A stretch of DNA of 64,000 nt from Dipylidium caninum (taxonomy: Eukaryota > Platyhelminthes > Cestoda > Cyclophyllidea > Dipylidiidae). The notes under the pieces are model-generated. The model searched no databases and was not told the DNA's origin. It worked only from the letters and a program-made list of their open reading frames with translations. Each line of letters opens with the position of its first letter. Within the stretch, counting starts at the first letter, position 1. Location of the stretch: NCBI GenBank assembly GCA_017562135.1, contig QEYB01000766.1, positions 496,001 to 560,000 of the forward strand. The letters are read 5' to 3'. Below are positions 13,301 to 28,300 of the stretch, piece by piece. The position numbers were made by a program, and so were the translations under genes.

Positions 13301-16300
13301 AGGAAGAAGAAGGATCTTACTCGCAGGTGCACGAAATGAGCCGTCATACTTTCTTGGATTCCATGAGATTACTTTAATGTTTCAGTAATTTCAAGGAAAC
13401 CCCACGGCATGGAGTAGTAGGAAGCAAATGAGGACGCATCAAATTCCGCAATATGCGAAATACCATCACATCCCCGCCGATCAGTGGCCGACGCCAACAA
13501 AGGAGTCTAGTCATAAAACCGAAATTCTTCTTTTGATTAATGAGACTAATGTTACTCGAGAAAGGCCATGTGCTCTCGTACATAAGACCTAGCGGCCTTG
13601 GGTTTCTCATTAGTTCCGATTACTTCTTTAACTTGTAATATCCTCTCCTGGTTTCAGTTCATCTCTCGGTTTTGACCTCGAGAACTGAAAGTTTGATACC
13701 AACTGACCATTAAATTGACAGCTGTTCCGGAGGTTCACCTGCTGGTACTATTTGGCTACCACTTTGATTTCCATTGGTACAGGTGTCAATGAAAATTTCA
13801 CAGCTTACTTTCGCGCATGAGATGGGCCACAACTTGGGCGCGAAGCATGATGACGACTTCAAGGAAGAAAAACCCGTCTGCTTGCCCTCGGTAGACGATC
13901 CCAAGGGCAATTACATCATGTTTGCCAGTGCCACTGGTGGAGATAAGGAGAACAATAACAAATTCTCTATGTGCTCTGTCAACTCCATTGCTCATCTGCT
14001 ACACCAGGTCCTCAAGGTGAGTGGAGGCGGTTTGTTCGAAGCACCTCTGCAATGGCCCCGAAGCTTGGAATTGAGCCCCATTGTTGCGTATGAGATACCA
14101 CTTGGATGGGGTCGTCGTGAATTTTAGCGTTTGTGTTACCTGGTTTTTTTGCGAATCTTCGTTGATTTAACAGTTTACTAAGTAGGTGATTACGCTGCTA
14201 ACGGATATTCTGAGTATTGACAAAATAAGTCGGCAGTTTGTGCTAAGTTATTAACAAAGCGCTAAGGTCTATTAAATAGACTTAACCGCAAAATGAAATT
14301 TCACTTTTGACGGTAGTTTACAGCAATCCATTGACGAAGATCGCGTGCCTAAGTTGAATATGTTTGCCTTACTGAATTTCAATCTGCATATTCGTTTTCT
14401 GGATCAGTTAAATATTCATGTAGGAAATAGTGCCTATATCCGAACAACGTTTTATATTTACTGACAATTTTTTATGAAGGTGAACCGAAAAACAACTTGG
14501 AGAGGAAAGGCGCCCATTTAGGGAATGATCATTTATCACTACTATCGTTTTTTGGACAAATGTAAAATGTCTACTGGAATTTTCTGCTCGTTTCTATGGC
14601 AACAATTTTTGACACGTAGCACATGATTGTTTGACACATGTTTGAGTCTCTACTTTTATCTCTTAATGTACACATACTGAGATAGCAAATCAAATAAAGC
14701 AAAATTGATTCGCGTTATTCTCAGGTGTAAAGCGGTAGTGTGGTCATGGCCTCTGGTGCAGTTTATTTACGCCACTGTATTCTATACGAGTCTCAGAGAG
14801 CATGCGGAATATGGTTGGGAAAATTTGGAACAGGTGATTTCCACCTCTCTGATAAGCCACGACGACGATTTCGTTGAGTCCATGTTGGAGCGAGATCCTT
14901 TTTTGACAACAGGGGAGATCGCAGAAAGGCTTAATTCAGCTTAGAAAATGGCTTCGAACCATGCGCGGAGGAGAGGATTGGTGTGGAAATAATCAAGTTG
15001 GCCGCCAGGTGGACGAACTCGGAAGCATTTGGACGATGGAGTCGTCATATGCACAGCTCTGCTTGCTTTTGAACCGGATGATAGCTGGGGGATGAAGAGT
15101 GGGTCACCGAAGGAAAATCGTCAGGAAAGTGGCATATTGTGAACCCGGAGAACCTGGCCCCCTCTCACCTCTAACGCAAGTTTGACTCAAAATAAAGGAA
15201 CGTTGTGGTGTGTATGGCGAGACATTCGATGGTCAGTGTTGTCAGTGACTGGCTAATGTAAAGACAGCAGCCCCAAAAAAAGGCCGGCGACGTTCAAGAG
15301 AAAGGACCTCCTCTTAATGCCAGGCCACATTCTGCCTTGGGGACTCGTCAAAGAGTTGCAGAACTGGGCCTAGGAAATTCTGTCGAAGCAGCCCTCTTTC
15401 CCGGACTCAGCACCCTCCCTCCGACTATCGCTTGTTTTTTCTCCTGAAGGGCAAAAAATTCTAACATGCAGAAGATGTCATACAAGCATGTGTTCTCTTC
15501 TTCACATCGAAAGATGGAACCTTCTTCCAAAATGAGATGTAAAATTGCCCTCACGCCGCCAAGAAGTCATTAACAATAATGGCAAATATATTATTTGATA
15601 AAGTTTATTGACGATAAGAAAAGATTACACTTTCCTTTGTTCCAAAAACGAACAGAACTTCTTCAACTATCTCGCCTGCTTAAGAGCGATATTTCAAACT
15701 CGATAATTACGCAACTCTCCAATGCTAAGCTACTGTTATTTCGAAAGATGGTTCTGATTGTCGTCACGCTTAACCATCGAACGCAGTGACTTAATTCTCT
15801 CCGACCTCCCGGACGAAAGCTGTTAAGATTGGTGGCTTTGATGGTGCTGAGTAGACTCAATGTTACTCATTTGTTACACAGTAGCATGTGAACGCAGACA
15901 GAATTGTAGAAATCTGAGAAGTTCTGAATGCCATGTATAGCAATCGATTAAATTGAGATGCTTTCTTCTTCTTTCAGGGTGAATCAAACTGTTTCTTCAC
16001 CTCCAACGGCTCGTTCTGTGGCAACCGATTGACGGAGGAGGGTGAGCAGTGCGACTGCGGTTTCACCCGTGAGGATTGCGACGATGTGTGCTGCTATCCC
16101 AAAGATTCTAAGGAGCCCTGTAAGCTGAAGAAGTTTGCCAACGCTGGAAACACTACGGTCAAGGTAGAGTTACCCTCATCACTAACGTGCCAATGTCTTC
16201 ATTGCTGTAGTGAAGTCCAGAATGAAATTTTTTGTGATGTTCTGCTATGGTTTGTGGTGGTAATCGGACTTATCCCCTATAATTCATGATAAAATTTATG

Positions 16301-19300
16301 CTTTATGAAGAGAAATGTCAGCTAGTAAGAGCTGAAGAGATGTACATTTGAAATGTTCTGTTGTGTTCCAGGTCCGTTGTTCGCCTACCGCAGGTGAGTG
16401 TTGCACGTCAACGTGCCAATACCGAGACTCGAAACACTTGTGCAGGAGCGCCGGCGAGTGTCACAAAGCTTCTTACTGTTCCGGTAATAATGCTCAATGC
16501 CCCCCACCTGAAAACATTCCTGATGGTACTCCGTGCATGGTGAGTGGGAATTCAGGAGCACACAAGTTACACTTTTCTCTTCTGTTTAATCATAGTGCTA
16601 AGCCACTGGGATTTCGCACTAACTTTATCCTCGTAAAATCTTCGAATGCCCTATAGTGTCTTTTTATCCCCGGCTGATTTTTTGCTTATTCATCTTATCA
16701 TGGAAAGACGTGACAGGACCTTTTTCTGCCTTGCTTTGTAATTAGCGTACGCTTTCCTATTTGTTTCATGAAGATCTTGGGCTCCGAACAAAAATAGTCT
16801 GATGCTTCAATTTTGTGTCTTGAATAGCCTTTGTCGACTCAAAATAAGTAATAAAATCAACTTGTCTCACCTTTGGGATATGAGCATTAGCGGTAATCCT
16901 TTCGTACACACACACACACACACCCGCATATGGGTGTAGGGAAATCCTTTGTGCAGAAAGTATGATTGTTCGAAAAAGAGACTTCTTTAGCTGTCTGTGG
17001 TGTGGCGGTCTATGTGTAAGCGTTCTAGACCACAGGAATGCCAAGAAATCTCTCATAAGACAATCTTACTTGCTTGTCTACCCGTAGAATGATCTTCTTT
17101 TCTCGAAATCCTTGAAAATACTCTTAAATTGAAAAATCACCTGAAGCGATTCGCGAGTTGAATTATTAATGAGTCCAAATAGTTTCGGTGAGACGCAAAA
17201 GCTTATTACTAAAATTTACTTTGAATATTTTTTATTTTGGTTCACTGCTATTTTTCTTCGGCTCTTACTCTTAATTATCTGTCTGAACAATTATACCGTC
17301 ATCTTCGTAATTTCAGCCTATATTTGGCCTCTTTTTTAAGCCCATTTTAGTTGCAATATAGCCACTCTCTTAATCGTCGTCTCATCGTTGTCAACAGCAC
17401 TTTGAAGTAGAGGCCTTTTGAACTTTTCAAAAGAAATAGTTTTTATTCACTTTAACTGGCTATCGCTTTTATGTTTTTGTGAACGTGACAAATCCGCGGG
17501 AATAGTTGAATAGATGGGTTGATTATTAAATCCTGAGCGAGGCGTTGTCTTCTATGGAAACAACCAGCGTCGATTCTGAGTGAAAAGGTCCTATGAAGTT
17601 GGGCTGTGGAGCATTAAACATTTCCTCAACATGGTAGGCCATTTTTTGTGTCGTATTTGGAGAGCAGACTAAAAATATAGGCGGCCAAAATGGCATAAAT
17701 GAATATGTTTCAGCACTTCGACATACTCCTGTACTTTTCACTTCTTTTGTGGTTCAGTATGCTGAGAATTTCGTCAGTTATTGGTTGGCTGACTGTGGAA
17801 CGGAGTTGATTTGATGCGGATGGGCTCCTTTCGGATAAATTTTGTGGACTCATTTATTTGCTCATTACCTTGTAAGATGACCGTAGCTTACAACCTCACT
17901 TAATAATATTCAAACCTTCGTAACCATTAACTCTCCTGTCATTAAGCACTTAATTAAGTGTTCACATCAACTCCTATTGTTTATGGCTCCTTTTTGAGGG
18001 AAATTTTGTCTGAAATACTTAATCTAGACTATACGAACAGTGAACTAATGTTAACACGACGACGAGTCCTTCCATTCTCTCCTAATCCGACTCACTCTCT
18101 TACACGGTGTGGTTAGACGTGAGCACACATCAAAGGGTCCGCTTCTTTGAGTCGAATGCAATCGTTTCATGCGCTGCGTGTTGGGAGGAGATGTGGTGAG
18201 AGAACGGGAGCTCCAGCGTTGGCATAGGCGTGAACGTCCGGTGGGCGTAATGTGCTCATTTATTGCCTACATTGTTTTTATCTCATGGAAATATCTTGAC
18301 AACGATATCCATTATCTCTTTCGATTCTACTGTCGGCAGTGTTTATTGTTGGATTTGAGTAAGTATGGCCATTCTTTTCCCCTAAATTCAAATCTATTTG
18401 CTCTGGACCTGATAGGTTTCTTAGCTTAGACTTACAGTCACCGTCAATCATTGGAATTTTGTAATTCCGTCAGTCCCATTCTATTCCTTCTTACATGCTT
18501 AATCATGCGGTTCGGTATTCTTAACTTTCTGCCTATCTTCCATTTCGCCCCCTTCCTTGGCTTAAGCTCACGTGAACCACTCTTAAGGCAGAAGTTTGCG
18601 TATCTTACCACTCCTATATTCTCCTCACATCACACGCAGCTCCCGTCTCATCCTTTCCTTTAACAAATTTTATTTCATTTTTATTTCCTAATGTCTCCTA
18701 TTGGAGTTGTTTCCATAAATTTATATTTCGAATTGAATATTTCCTGAACACGTTTCAATATTCTTCTCTCTTTCCATTTGATCTCACCGCTTTCTGGTTA
18801 TTGACCATCAGATTACACCGGTGGTCGAGCGTATAGTTCATGTTTCAAAACGACTTTTTGAACAAGTTTCTCCTTTTTTCAGCTGTTTTACTAGAATTTA
18901 TCTGGTGGAACCGTCAAATATATTGAAAGTCGTCGTAACATACACAAAATTTTTTCATAAAATATTTCCGTTAAATCAAACCTGTTCTTCCAGGCGTAAC
19001 TTTGTTGTCAGGAGTAAGCATTTCTTCAACCGGTTCCGCTCATCTAGATTTTTTTGCCACAGAAGTAAGACGATACAGGAGGAGATTGGAGTCGCTACTG
19101 GGGACATTGTACGTATCCGGTGTCAATGCTCTGACGGTTAATCTTATGATCCGCATTTTACAATTCTTGATTCCTTTTTCTGCACATCTGCTTTTTCCTA
19201 TTGGCAAATTTGCTTGGTTTGAGAGTGGACTTTCAGAAACACCCTTTCTACTTGCATCCATTATATTTAAAATGGCCTGAGCACTGTTGTTTTTCCTCTT

Positions 19301-22300
19301 CCACTATATATTTTTTAATACATTGTTCTTAGTGCTAACTACTTTAATCTCACGCTTCACGTCTGGTAGATTTGATGGAATCTCGATCACCTTGTTCACA
19401 TCCATGTAAGGTGATTTTATCAATTGTTTAATAAAGATTGTCGATGTTTTGGTAATAATTTTTAGTTTTTTGTCGATTACCCTCGAGAATTAAATTGCTT
19501 TTGTCACTTTATTCATTCCTACCCGTGATGAATTTGTGGCGCCGGGCGTCGCTGTTCTAACCCAGAATCCCTCCAGACTCACACAAGCAGTGCCTTGTAA
19601 ATTCGATAAACACTAAATTACATTGCCGTCATCGTCCTTCCATTTTGCACCTCTCACACTTCCTCGGAAAATCATCAGCATTGGTTGTCTTTCTGTGGTA
19701 AAGGAAATAAGTTGATGTGATACTGACATTTTTACTTCAGTATTTTTGCAGAGCTATTGAAAGGGTACATCAAATCTCCATTTTGCTTATCAAGTAGTCA
19801 CGACACGCCTGATTTGGGGAAGTTAAGAGACTTTACTTGTTCGAGCCGCTGTTGTATATGCCTGTACTCTATTTCTCTACTCTCTTAGCACTAAAGAATT
19901 CAAAAAGCGTTAGTGCTCTCCAGAGTAAGGTGCAGCTCATAGAGATTCCACAAACAATTTGCAACGGTTCCGTGATGAAGCGATTAGGCAAAAGCGCCTC
20001 AGTTCTGTGGAAGTCCTGCACCAGGAGAGATGATGACACATTCCTGGACGAATCACTGGAAAGTAAAGGTGTCTTATCTTGTGGGGAGGATGGTTTGTAG
20101 CGTGTGCCAGTTTACGACCGTCGCATGTCAGCCTCCTCACTTTCCACTCAAACTGTTAATGTCCCTATTGGTTTTCATTCCTAAAACAAGTTTTTTAGTA
20201 CCTCTCGATTAGGTGTTCTTGTTTTTTGAAAGTTTTACGTTTTGCTATTTTTCTCTAGAAAGCCACTTCCCCAATTGATGTATTGCGCACTTTCGTACTT
20301 CGGGACATGACACATACAGGAAGCGTGTTTCGCTTGACGTTTATTTATTTCGTTTTAAGGCGGCATATTCTGGTTTTGTTATTATGAAAAGGTTGAGAGT
20401 AAGTAATCCAAGGGATTGCGGAGCAGTTGTTATGATACTACACATTTTTAATTGCTTGTCAAACAATTGACTCGCCTGTTTACTTGCTCATTTTACCTGA
20501 TCATTTTTTCTTTAGAACCACACACGAGTATGCAAAGCGGGCGAGTGCCTGGGCTCGGTATGCGAGCGCATCCCCGGATGGCAGGAGTGCTCCCTCGCTC
20601 GAGGCGAGGATATCACGCCCGAAATGATGTGCTATGTCGCCTGTCGCAACATCCACAACGACACGCCCTGTATCAGCACCATACAGCTCGAGACCGTAAG
20701 TCTCATCCTCTCCCAGCTCGCGTTGTCCAGTATTTTGGAATTAGGCTTTGCTATGCTGACCTACGCTTCAATCTCAGACAATGAAAAAGTTAGATGACTC
20801 AGAGCTTCAGCGACGTGAGGCTACTTTAACCTTTCCTTAGTTTCGTTAAATGCGAAAACCTGCTTCCTATTGTCCACGCCTGCTTTCCCTCATGTGACGC
20901 AGTTGCTTTTTTAAGTTTTAATGCCAAAATGACATCTTCAACGAGGAATAAATTTATTTCGAAAATAAAATGACAACTTTTTGACGTAAAAATGTAGTTG
21001 TATTTTCTTCTAATCGCAGCCTTTGTCATTAACCCCTTAATAACCTCCGATACTGTTGTAATGATGGGATAAACCAGTGAAAATTGCTACTTTTCCTCAT
21101 TCCATGTCACCTTGTGACTTAAAGGTTTGTCCGAAACTCTATGCGCCTCCACATCTCTTACCTTTCCAATATGATTTATAGTCATACATCCTCATATTTC
21201 CCAAAGTAAACTGCAATTTACCTCATTAACTAAGCGCAGCTCACCCCGGTTGTCTTCCTGTTTCCCCCTTTGATTTTATGTTTTGGTTTTCCAGTTCTCC
21301 TGCTTCCACGCCTTCCCCTCTTGTTCACTCGTAACCATTAGTTGCTTAGAGATGGTTTTTTTTATAGCCCATGCATTTGGATGGATTATTTTATGAAGTC
21401 ATAAACAGCAGTCGTACTCCCAATTTACTGATAACCAGGGCAGTGGGGAACAAATACGCTCACTTTTTCCTTCTTATCTTAAATTGGATTTATGTTTGAT
21501 CCTTACATGCGGATAAAAGTGATTAATTTCTCTTTGTTTTTGCACATTGCATCTCATTGTCAAAGCTGTAAGGGCTAGTCTCGTGAAATAAAACGTCGGA
21601 ACTCATCATCATCTCATTTTTGGCCGTTTCTGCGCTCTCCATCCAGGATGGGCTTGGTTTTGTTGACATTGTCTGTATTGACGATGCGTAGTTCCAGAGT
21701 TGTTTTCCCTTTTCGCTATTTATACTTCACCGATTTTGTAAATTTCAAAATTTTATCAACTTTTATTTCAAAATTGAATTTTCTAGTATCTCGAGACCAA
21801 AAAATCATGTATAGGTACACAATCCCGGTAAACGTGTAACTCGCAAGACAATACGAGGTACTTTCGTTGCATTTCCCTTCTTTATCTTCAGCCTAGAAGA
21901 TTAGACCAGCCTCTTAAATCGTCATTTCTACCAGCTAGTCACTACCTCCTCTTTTCGATTTATCTGTTTGTGGTTTAAAATACACAAAATCCCTAACAGT
22001 GTCTATCTGCTATAAGCAGCTATGTTGCCACTTTAATTCACTGTCTGTGGCGACTATGAGGCCTTTTAAGAGACAGATTATCCTCACAAATGTAGCTGCT
22101 AAAGCTTCCGATTATACGAAATATCAGGAGCGAGATTAGCAAAAGATACTAGTTTCATTGTATATGTTATTGTGCTATATTATCGTTTGTTATGGGTAAG
22201 TGAGGTTGTTGGGAATAGGAGGATAGGAGATTTACTCCTTTTGTGTCCTATTTTAAGGCTTTACTTTGGTGTACACTATCAATTTCCGCGCCTCTCACTA

Positions 22301-25300
22301 GATGTGGTGCACACGGATTGTCTTTATAACAGTAAACCTCAGTACCATTGTAAAATACAGTTGTTTTTAATCATCGGGTTTCAAGGGTAAGTGGTTATAA
22401 GTGGCAAGCTTCCCTATTTGTGCCCTTTCCCTAGTCATCCGTCTCCCACACCTCGTTGTCTTATTAAATAACCCCAATTCCACTCCCAGTGTTCATTAGC
22501 TAGATGGTTAGCGAAAATCGGAAACATGGGAAACCATTATCTTCTCTATTCTGCCTTTATTCCGTAGCCTCTATAAAAATAGTCTTCCTGATTCATTATT
22601 TAAGTCCTGTCTGCTCATGACACTGGTGTTGTTGTACTCCTCACTTGTTTATTTCTTACTGTTTTTTACATGTTGACAATCCTGGAGAAAGTGATGGTGC
22701 CGTCGATGATGCTGTTTCCGTGGCACAGAGTCGGTAATGCCTCACTGTAGAAACGTTCGAACTGGAGCCGTCCCTCTTCTGAGCGTCCGTCCGCATTCTG
22801 TGTTGATTCAATTCACTGTTGAGTGGTTAGACGAAGTGGGCTCCTGGTGGAGTAAAGGCTTACCATCCATTTGTATTCTTTAGAATTCTCTTCCTGGGTA
22901 AAAGTAAACATTTTCTCAATTACTTTCCTAACTCCGTTATCTTTGTAGACGAAAAAACTGAAATTTAAGCAATTATATGATTATATTTTCCTGTTTCTTT
23001 TTGTGCCAGGGGTAACTTTTAGGCAGATGCTGCAAAGTTACTTTGAGGGTGGCCGTGATTGGCGTTGGGTTGTTAACTGACTCCCATCCTGCAGTTCATC
23101 ACACTGGTCGGATCAAAGTGACCGCCACAAACAGGGTCAAGTTTGTCTAATCCTCTAACTCATTTATTGGCTGATATATTCAGTCATTGCCCGGGACCAA
23201 ATGCTATTTACTGGGTTCTGCGCTTTTGTAATTCTCTATAGGCCAGTTTTTATGCCTCGCTTATACCGTTAACTGTCTCTGGCTGCTGTCGCATCAACTT
23301 ACATTAGATTGGCTTTGGAATAGTTTTCAAAACTCCCACCCCACAATGCAGAAAATTATTATGTATACATGCGGTCGTGATATCTCTTTCTTTTTTCCAT
23401 GTATTTTTAGTTTGCATGGCAGTATTGTTGAATATGGGAACGCCCCCAATGGTATTGCTGGCGCTGCTCCTACGGCGTGTAAGCGCATATGTTCCGCCAG
23501 TTCCATAGTGAGCTCAGCTTTGTTTGGAAATGCGGCTGCATTCACTTTTCGGGGAAGTTAACGCACCTGGAAAGCACTGGTTAAGCAGGCTATTTCACCG
23601 AGTTCGCGTTCTTTAATCACTTTCCATTTGTGAGATTAAATATGGTGCAACACCGAACTCATACTCGTTCAACGCATTTGATTAAAATCGGCTTATGTCG
23701 GTTTTGGTCGCTTTTCGCCTCGTAAGTTATGCCAGAGGATTGAAAATTAATCAAGATTTTTTGTGTCACCAGAAGCCTTTATCTACTATAGAAAAGAATA
23801 TCCATCCTTTAACATCTTTTGCCATCACATAGGCGAAAAGTTTTGTAAGTCCGCTTTCACTTCTTCAACTATTGCCATCACTTCTTAACGCCCTTTGTAG
23901 GGTAAAGACAGTTGCTCGATCCCTCTTTTCAAATGAAAAACTTTCCCAAGTCCGCTTTCACTTCGTCAACATAGTTGAGATCTTCACCTCTTAATGTGTG
24001 CTCCAACGATCCGAAAAGGCGGTAATCCGACAGCACGAGATCTGGTGAATAAGGTGGACGGGGCAAAAGTCCCGATTCAAACTCCCCAATTATTTACCCT
24101 GTTATTTTTGCGGCATGACGCCGAGCGTTATCGTGTAGAGAGAGGGCTTCTGTAGCGGTCCGACCTGCTTCAGGTGATTCACAGTTTGAGCTTCCACCAA
24201 AATCCCTCCACCCACAGACGGGGATCTCCTTCACTGCTAGTGGTGATTTAGACGTAAGAATAAGCGCTTCACTGATGGGGAGCCACTGTTCTTCCGTAGA
24301 AGGTTATTGCGTGGCACCCACTTCTCGTCCCCAGTTGCATTCTGCGAGATCACAACTGTTCCATGCTGAGGCGAGAGGGAGAGGCGCAGACTGTGCTGCG
24401 TTCATCGAGTGCTGCCGTTGTCAAGTCATGAGGAACCCGACCGCCTTGTCTGTACACTTCTCCTATGCGACGAAGATGATCCCTACCCGGAGACCATGGA
24501 CAGCCGGTCGTTAGGCACAATTCCCTGATATCGTTCAACATCCTCGCGATGCCTATTTCCATTTTTAAAACTTTTTTAAGCCGCCCATGAGCCTTGTTTA
24601 GTCTTAGAACATTGCCGACAGTGAAGTCGTCGTTTTTTCACTGCTTCGTCTGCCTTCAATCCGTGATCGAATAAAGGGCATGTAATGACATGAGCATCCT
24701 TCTTCCTTGTCGGCCTGGATGTCTTTCCTCCTCACTAGAAGAAGAATATTTGTCCGAAGAATAAAATTTGCAACCAAACTTGGTTGTAGCACAAAGGCTT
24801 GGATGTTTATTGGACCGTGTTTCCCCACAAATTGGATGTGAATAAGCACACTGGAAAAACGGCTCTCTTTAGCTTTTCCTAATATCAGACTACACTGGGC
24901 GCCACCATGCACGTGCACTCTCATGTCTGCCACCTACACAGTCGTTGATTTTGCATATCGTTCAAGATGTTCTTCGTGCAGCGTTTTAATTCTCTCTATT
25001 GCTTTTGTGGGACCATAGATGATTATTTCATTTGCTACTTTGAGGAAAATGTCATTGTAATTTCGTGGCGCACTAGGATAAACCCTTTAGTCCATTAAAC
25101 GAGCGTTCGAGTCTGCGTACTGTTTGATTAATCGTCGCTCGACCCCTCCTTTTTGAGGCCTTTTAGTGCAGAGTGTTTGGATAATACGGAATGTTTCGTT
25201 GATTCAACCTTCAAAACTTGCTTTTGTCTAGGCCTTCAATTTCCCCTAATGATGTTCATCAAGTATTGCCACATCTAATCAACTTGCTGGTGAATTTGAA

Positions 25301-28300
25301 GAGTTGGAGGATTAGTGCTGTCGATGGCGTGGTCAAAGGCCCGCACCACTAACGCGATCGCTGATCTTATAGCCTTGGAGCAAATACTTCTTTGTGGAGC
25401 TCCTATTCCTTTCCTATTTTCAGGTTGAGGGTTTATTCCCTGTCAACTCGACCCTTTGTTTCGTGTCTTTTTTTGAAATCTACTGTCATATCGTCTGATG
25501 TGCGTGATTTGATATGATGTTTGGCGACATTTCGACTATGTCGTAAAAGTGAATAAATTACTTAGGTAAACATTAAGTAGACATCATTGAGGACATCAGT
25601 CAGCCTAACTCCGCCTTCAATTTATGTACAAAGCAATGCTTTAAACAGCATTTCCGATAACCTTAAATCCCAAAATCTGATTTTATATGTCCAAACTTGC
25701 TTCCGTGAATCGGTATTAATAGAAGAAATTAATGTGGTTGACATAGACCAGCGTCCGAGATGTATTCGTGCCAACCACCGGAATGGGGAGGACCAAACTA
25801 TTGGATGACGTCTGTTAAGTCAACATTATCTGCTTTAATTTACCACGAACGTGATTGCGACTTTAACCATATGCCCGACACTTATAAGACCACCTTGAAG
25901 CTTTCTTTCTCTGTGAAGAACACTTCATTTTTCATTTCCAACCGCCGGGCAATATATTTGGGACTTAACTGTGATTTTAACTATCGCATTTAAGATAAAA
26001 ATACCGCCAGTTCTGTGTTTACTTTTCGAATCAGGTAGAAAGTTGCACCGCCTGGATGTAACATGCACCACAGTGTATCTTCTTGAGAAGCAAACAGCGA
26101 TGGCCGCAGCATTGTTCCGTCACAACTTGCACGGGATGGACTAAGTTCGGGAGCGTTAAAGAACGATTAAATTAGCACACGAAATGTCTTCTGCATGTCT
26201 GGTCCCTCTTTTGTACATGGAGACGTATCATGCGCCATAATAAATTACTGTGGTGGCAACGATAGTCTAAATGTTACTTCAGAGGTAGATTTCTAGCGTT
26301 CTTCCCTCTTCTTGCCACATTCCTGGGTACGGCAAAACGGAATACCTAAAGTGGCCGTATAATATTTAGCTAGCGAACGAGTTATTATGATGGTGATTAG
26401 GTTAGTACGATGTTCATTACGGAAACTCAGTTTCTGGGGAGACGTGCCGATGTGTGAAAAAACATATACCCACTGTTATGCGAAGCCTACTCAATGAAAT
26501 AAACTTGAATTTTGTTAAAAAAGTTTAATGCCATCGCGGTAGGACGAGAACCTACGCAATGCCTACCCACGACTGGCGGCCGAACTGTTGCAGCAGCCGG
26601 GCGGACGGGCGGTACGTTTGCAGCCGGGCACGCCCTGCGACAACTATCGCGGCTACTGTGACGTCTTCTTCGTCTGTCGCTCCGTTGAGGTGGAAGGGCC
26701 CTTAGCGCGTCTCCATAAGCTCCTCTTCTCATCGCAGATGCTCAGCAAAGTGAAAACCTGGATTACGGTGAGCACAGCCCCATCCTCCTCACTGCATGTT
26801 TGGTAGCTACTTTTCATTATTACTGAGTACTTCGATTTTTTTAGGCTCCTCCCTTTGGTAATCTTTGTTCTACCTCCTTTTATGGCCTTTTTTCACTTTT
26901 TCTAAGTGTCTCTCAAGCTATTATTTCAGTCATTCTTTTGTTTGGGCCTGATTCACATCACCTTCTGTCCGTTGCCTTCATGCTGCTACTTGTGGAGAAA
27001 CAATCTTTTCCCTTTGAGTTCTTGCGAATGTCTTTCCCCCTCGCCCCTTTTGTGTGTTTGCACTGCACCCATCTGTTCGCCCGTACATTTAAGTGGTTCA
27101 TCCCTTCTATGTCAGTGCGAATTATTTTCGGCCTCAAATAATTCAATGTCGAGATGATATTTACTAGAATGCAGCTGTGCTATTTATTTAATACAGAAAT
27201 TCCCTTGTTTTATATCTCGATTAAGTTCGACAAAGAGTACCTGACAAGGCGAATTTCAAGTTGTAATTAGTCTAAATTCCCCTTATCTGGCAGATGCAAA
27301 TAATTTCTCTCAAATCATTAAAGATACCTCGCCTTACCTAACAATATCATCTTCGTGTTTCTTACTTAAGTGGCTGCGGAACCACCTTTAAGGGCTTGAC
27401 GAATTCATCTACCCGATAGGCCTCGGTCTTCATTATGCCTTTGTACCACCTATTGTAGTAATCCCAAATTTCGTTGAAGGTCTTCTAGGCGCTTTGACAT
27501 TTATGAGAGTGACCTTTCGTTACTCCCCATGAAGCCTCATGATCGGCCTCGCATCATTATCAAAATTCACTATTTTTATAGGTTTTGTTGTTGACGGTGG
27601 GTTATTTCAGGACACCTTTGATCTATCGGGCTGAAATATCATATACTCCTGTTAGACCTCTAACCTATTCGTATTCTAATTTTTCTTAAACACATTCTCT
27701 TCTTCACCTGCATGACAATAATGTTCCCATGCGCGGAACAGTTCCAGCTCTTGCGCAATCTTATGCCTATATTGCCTCCTCGTCATCAGTTTCTCTCTCC
27801 TTCACACCCTGGAGTTATCTACTTTGTGAGTGAAATTCATACACTATTATCCTCTTTCATTTCGTCTAACCTTTTGCCCAGTTTGCGATTAGGCCTAGTG
27901 TCATGGTGACTGCGGAAAGATGCATCTAAGTGATGATGCTGCGTTGTCATGGTGATCCTTTTAAATGTCACAAACTAATGGAACCTGTCTATTGCCTACT
28001 AGTCGATGTCATCTCCTACGTCTTATTATGTCCACGTTTAACTTGGTGAATCTGCTGAAAAGTTGTGTTTTAAGTCAATGAAGAGATACTTTCTTCTAAT
28101 GACTTTTCTAGTCATGTGAGCCAGTGCCTTCTCGTCCCCTTTGTCTACACCTGTCTGCTAAAGACTTTTGTTTGAGATTCTTCATCCACTTAGCCACGAG
28201 GTTAACCTTCCTACTCTCACAATATCCTCTTGCACACCTGAAGAAAGATTAAAGCCCCCTTACTCTCTTTGCCTCTATTCTTGGTAGCATCAGCCATGCG

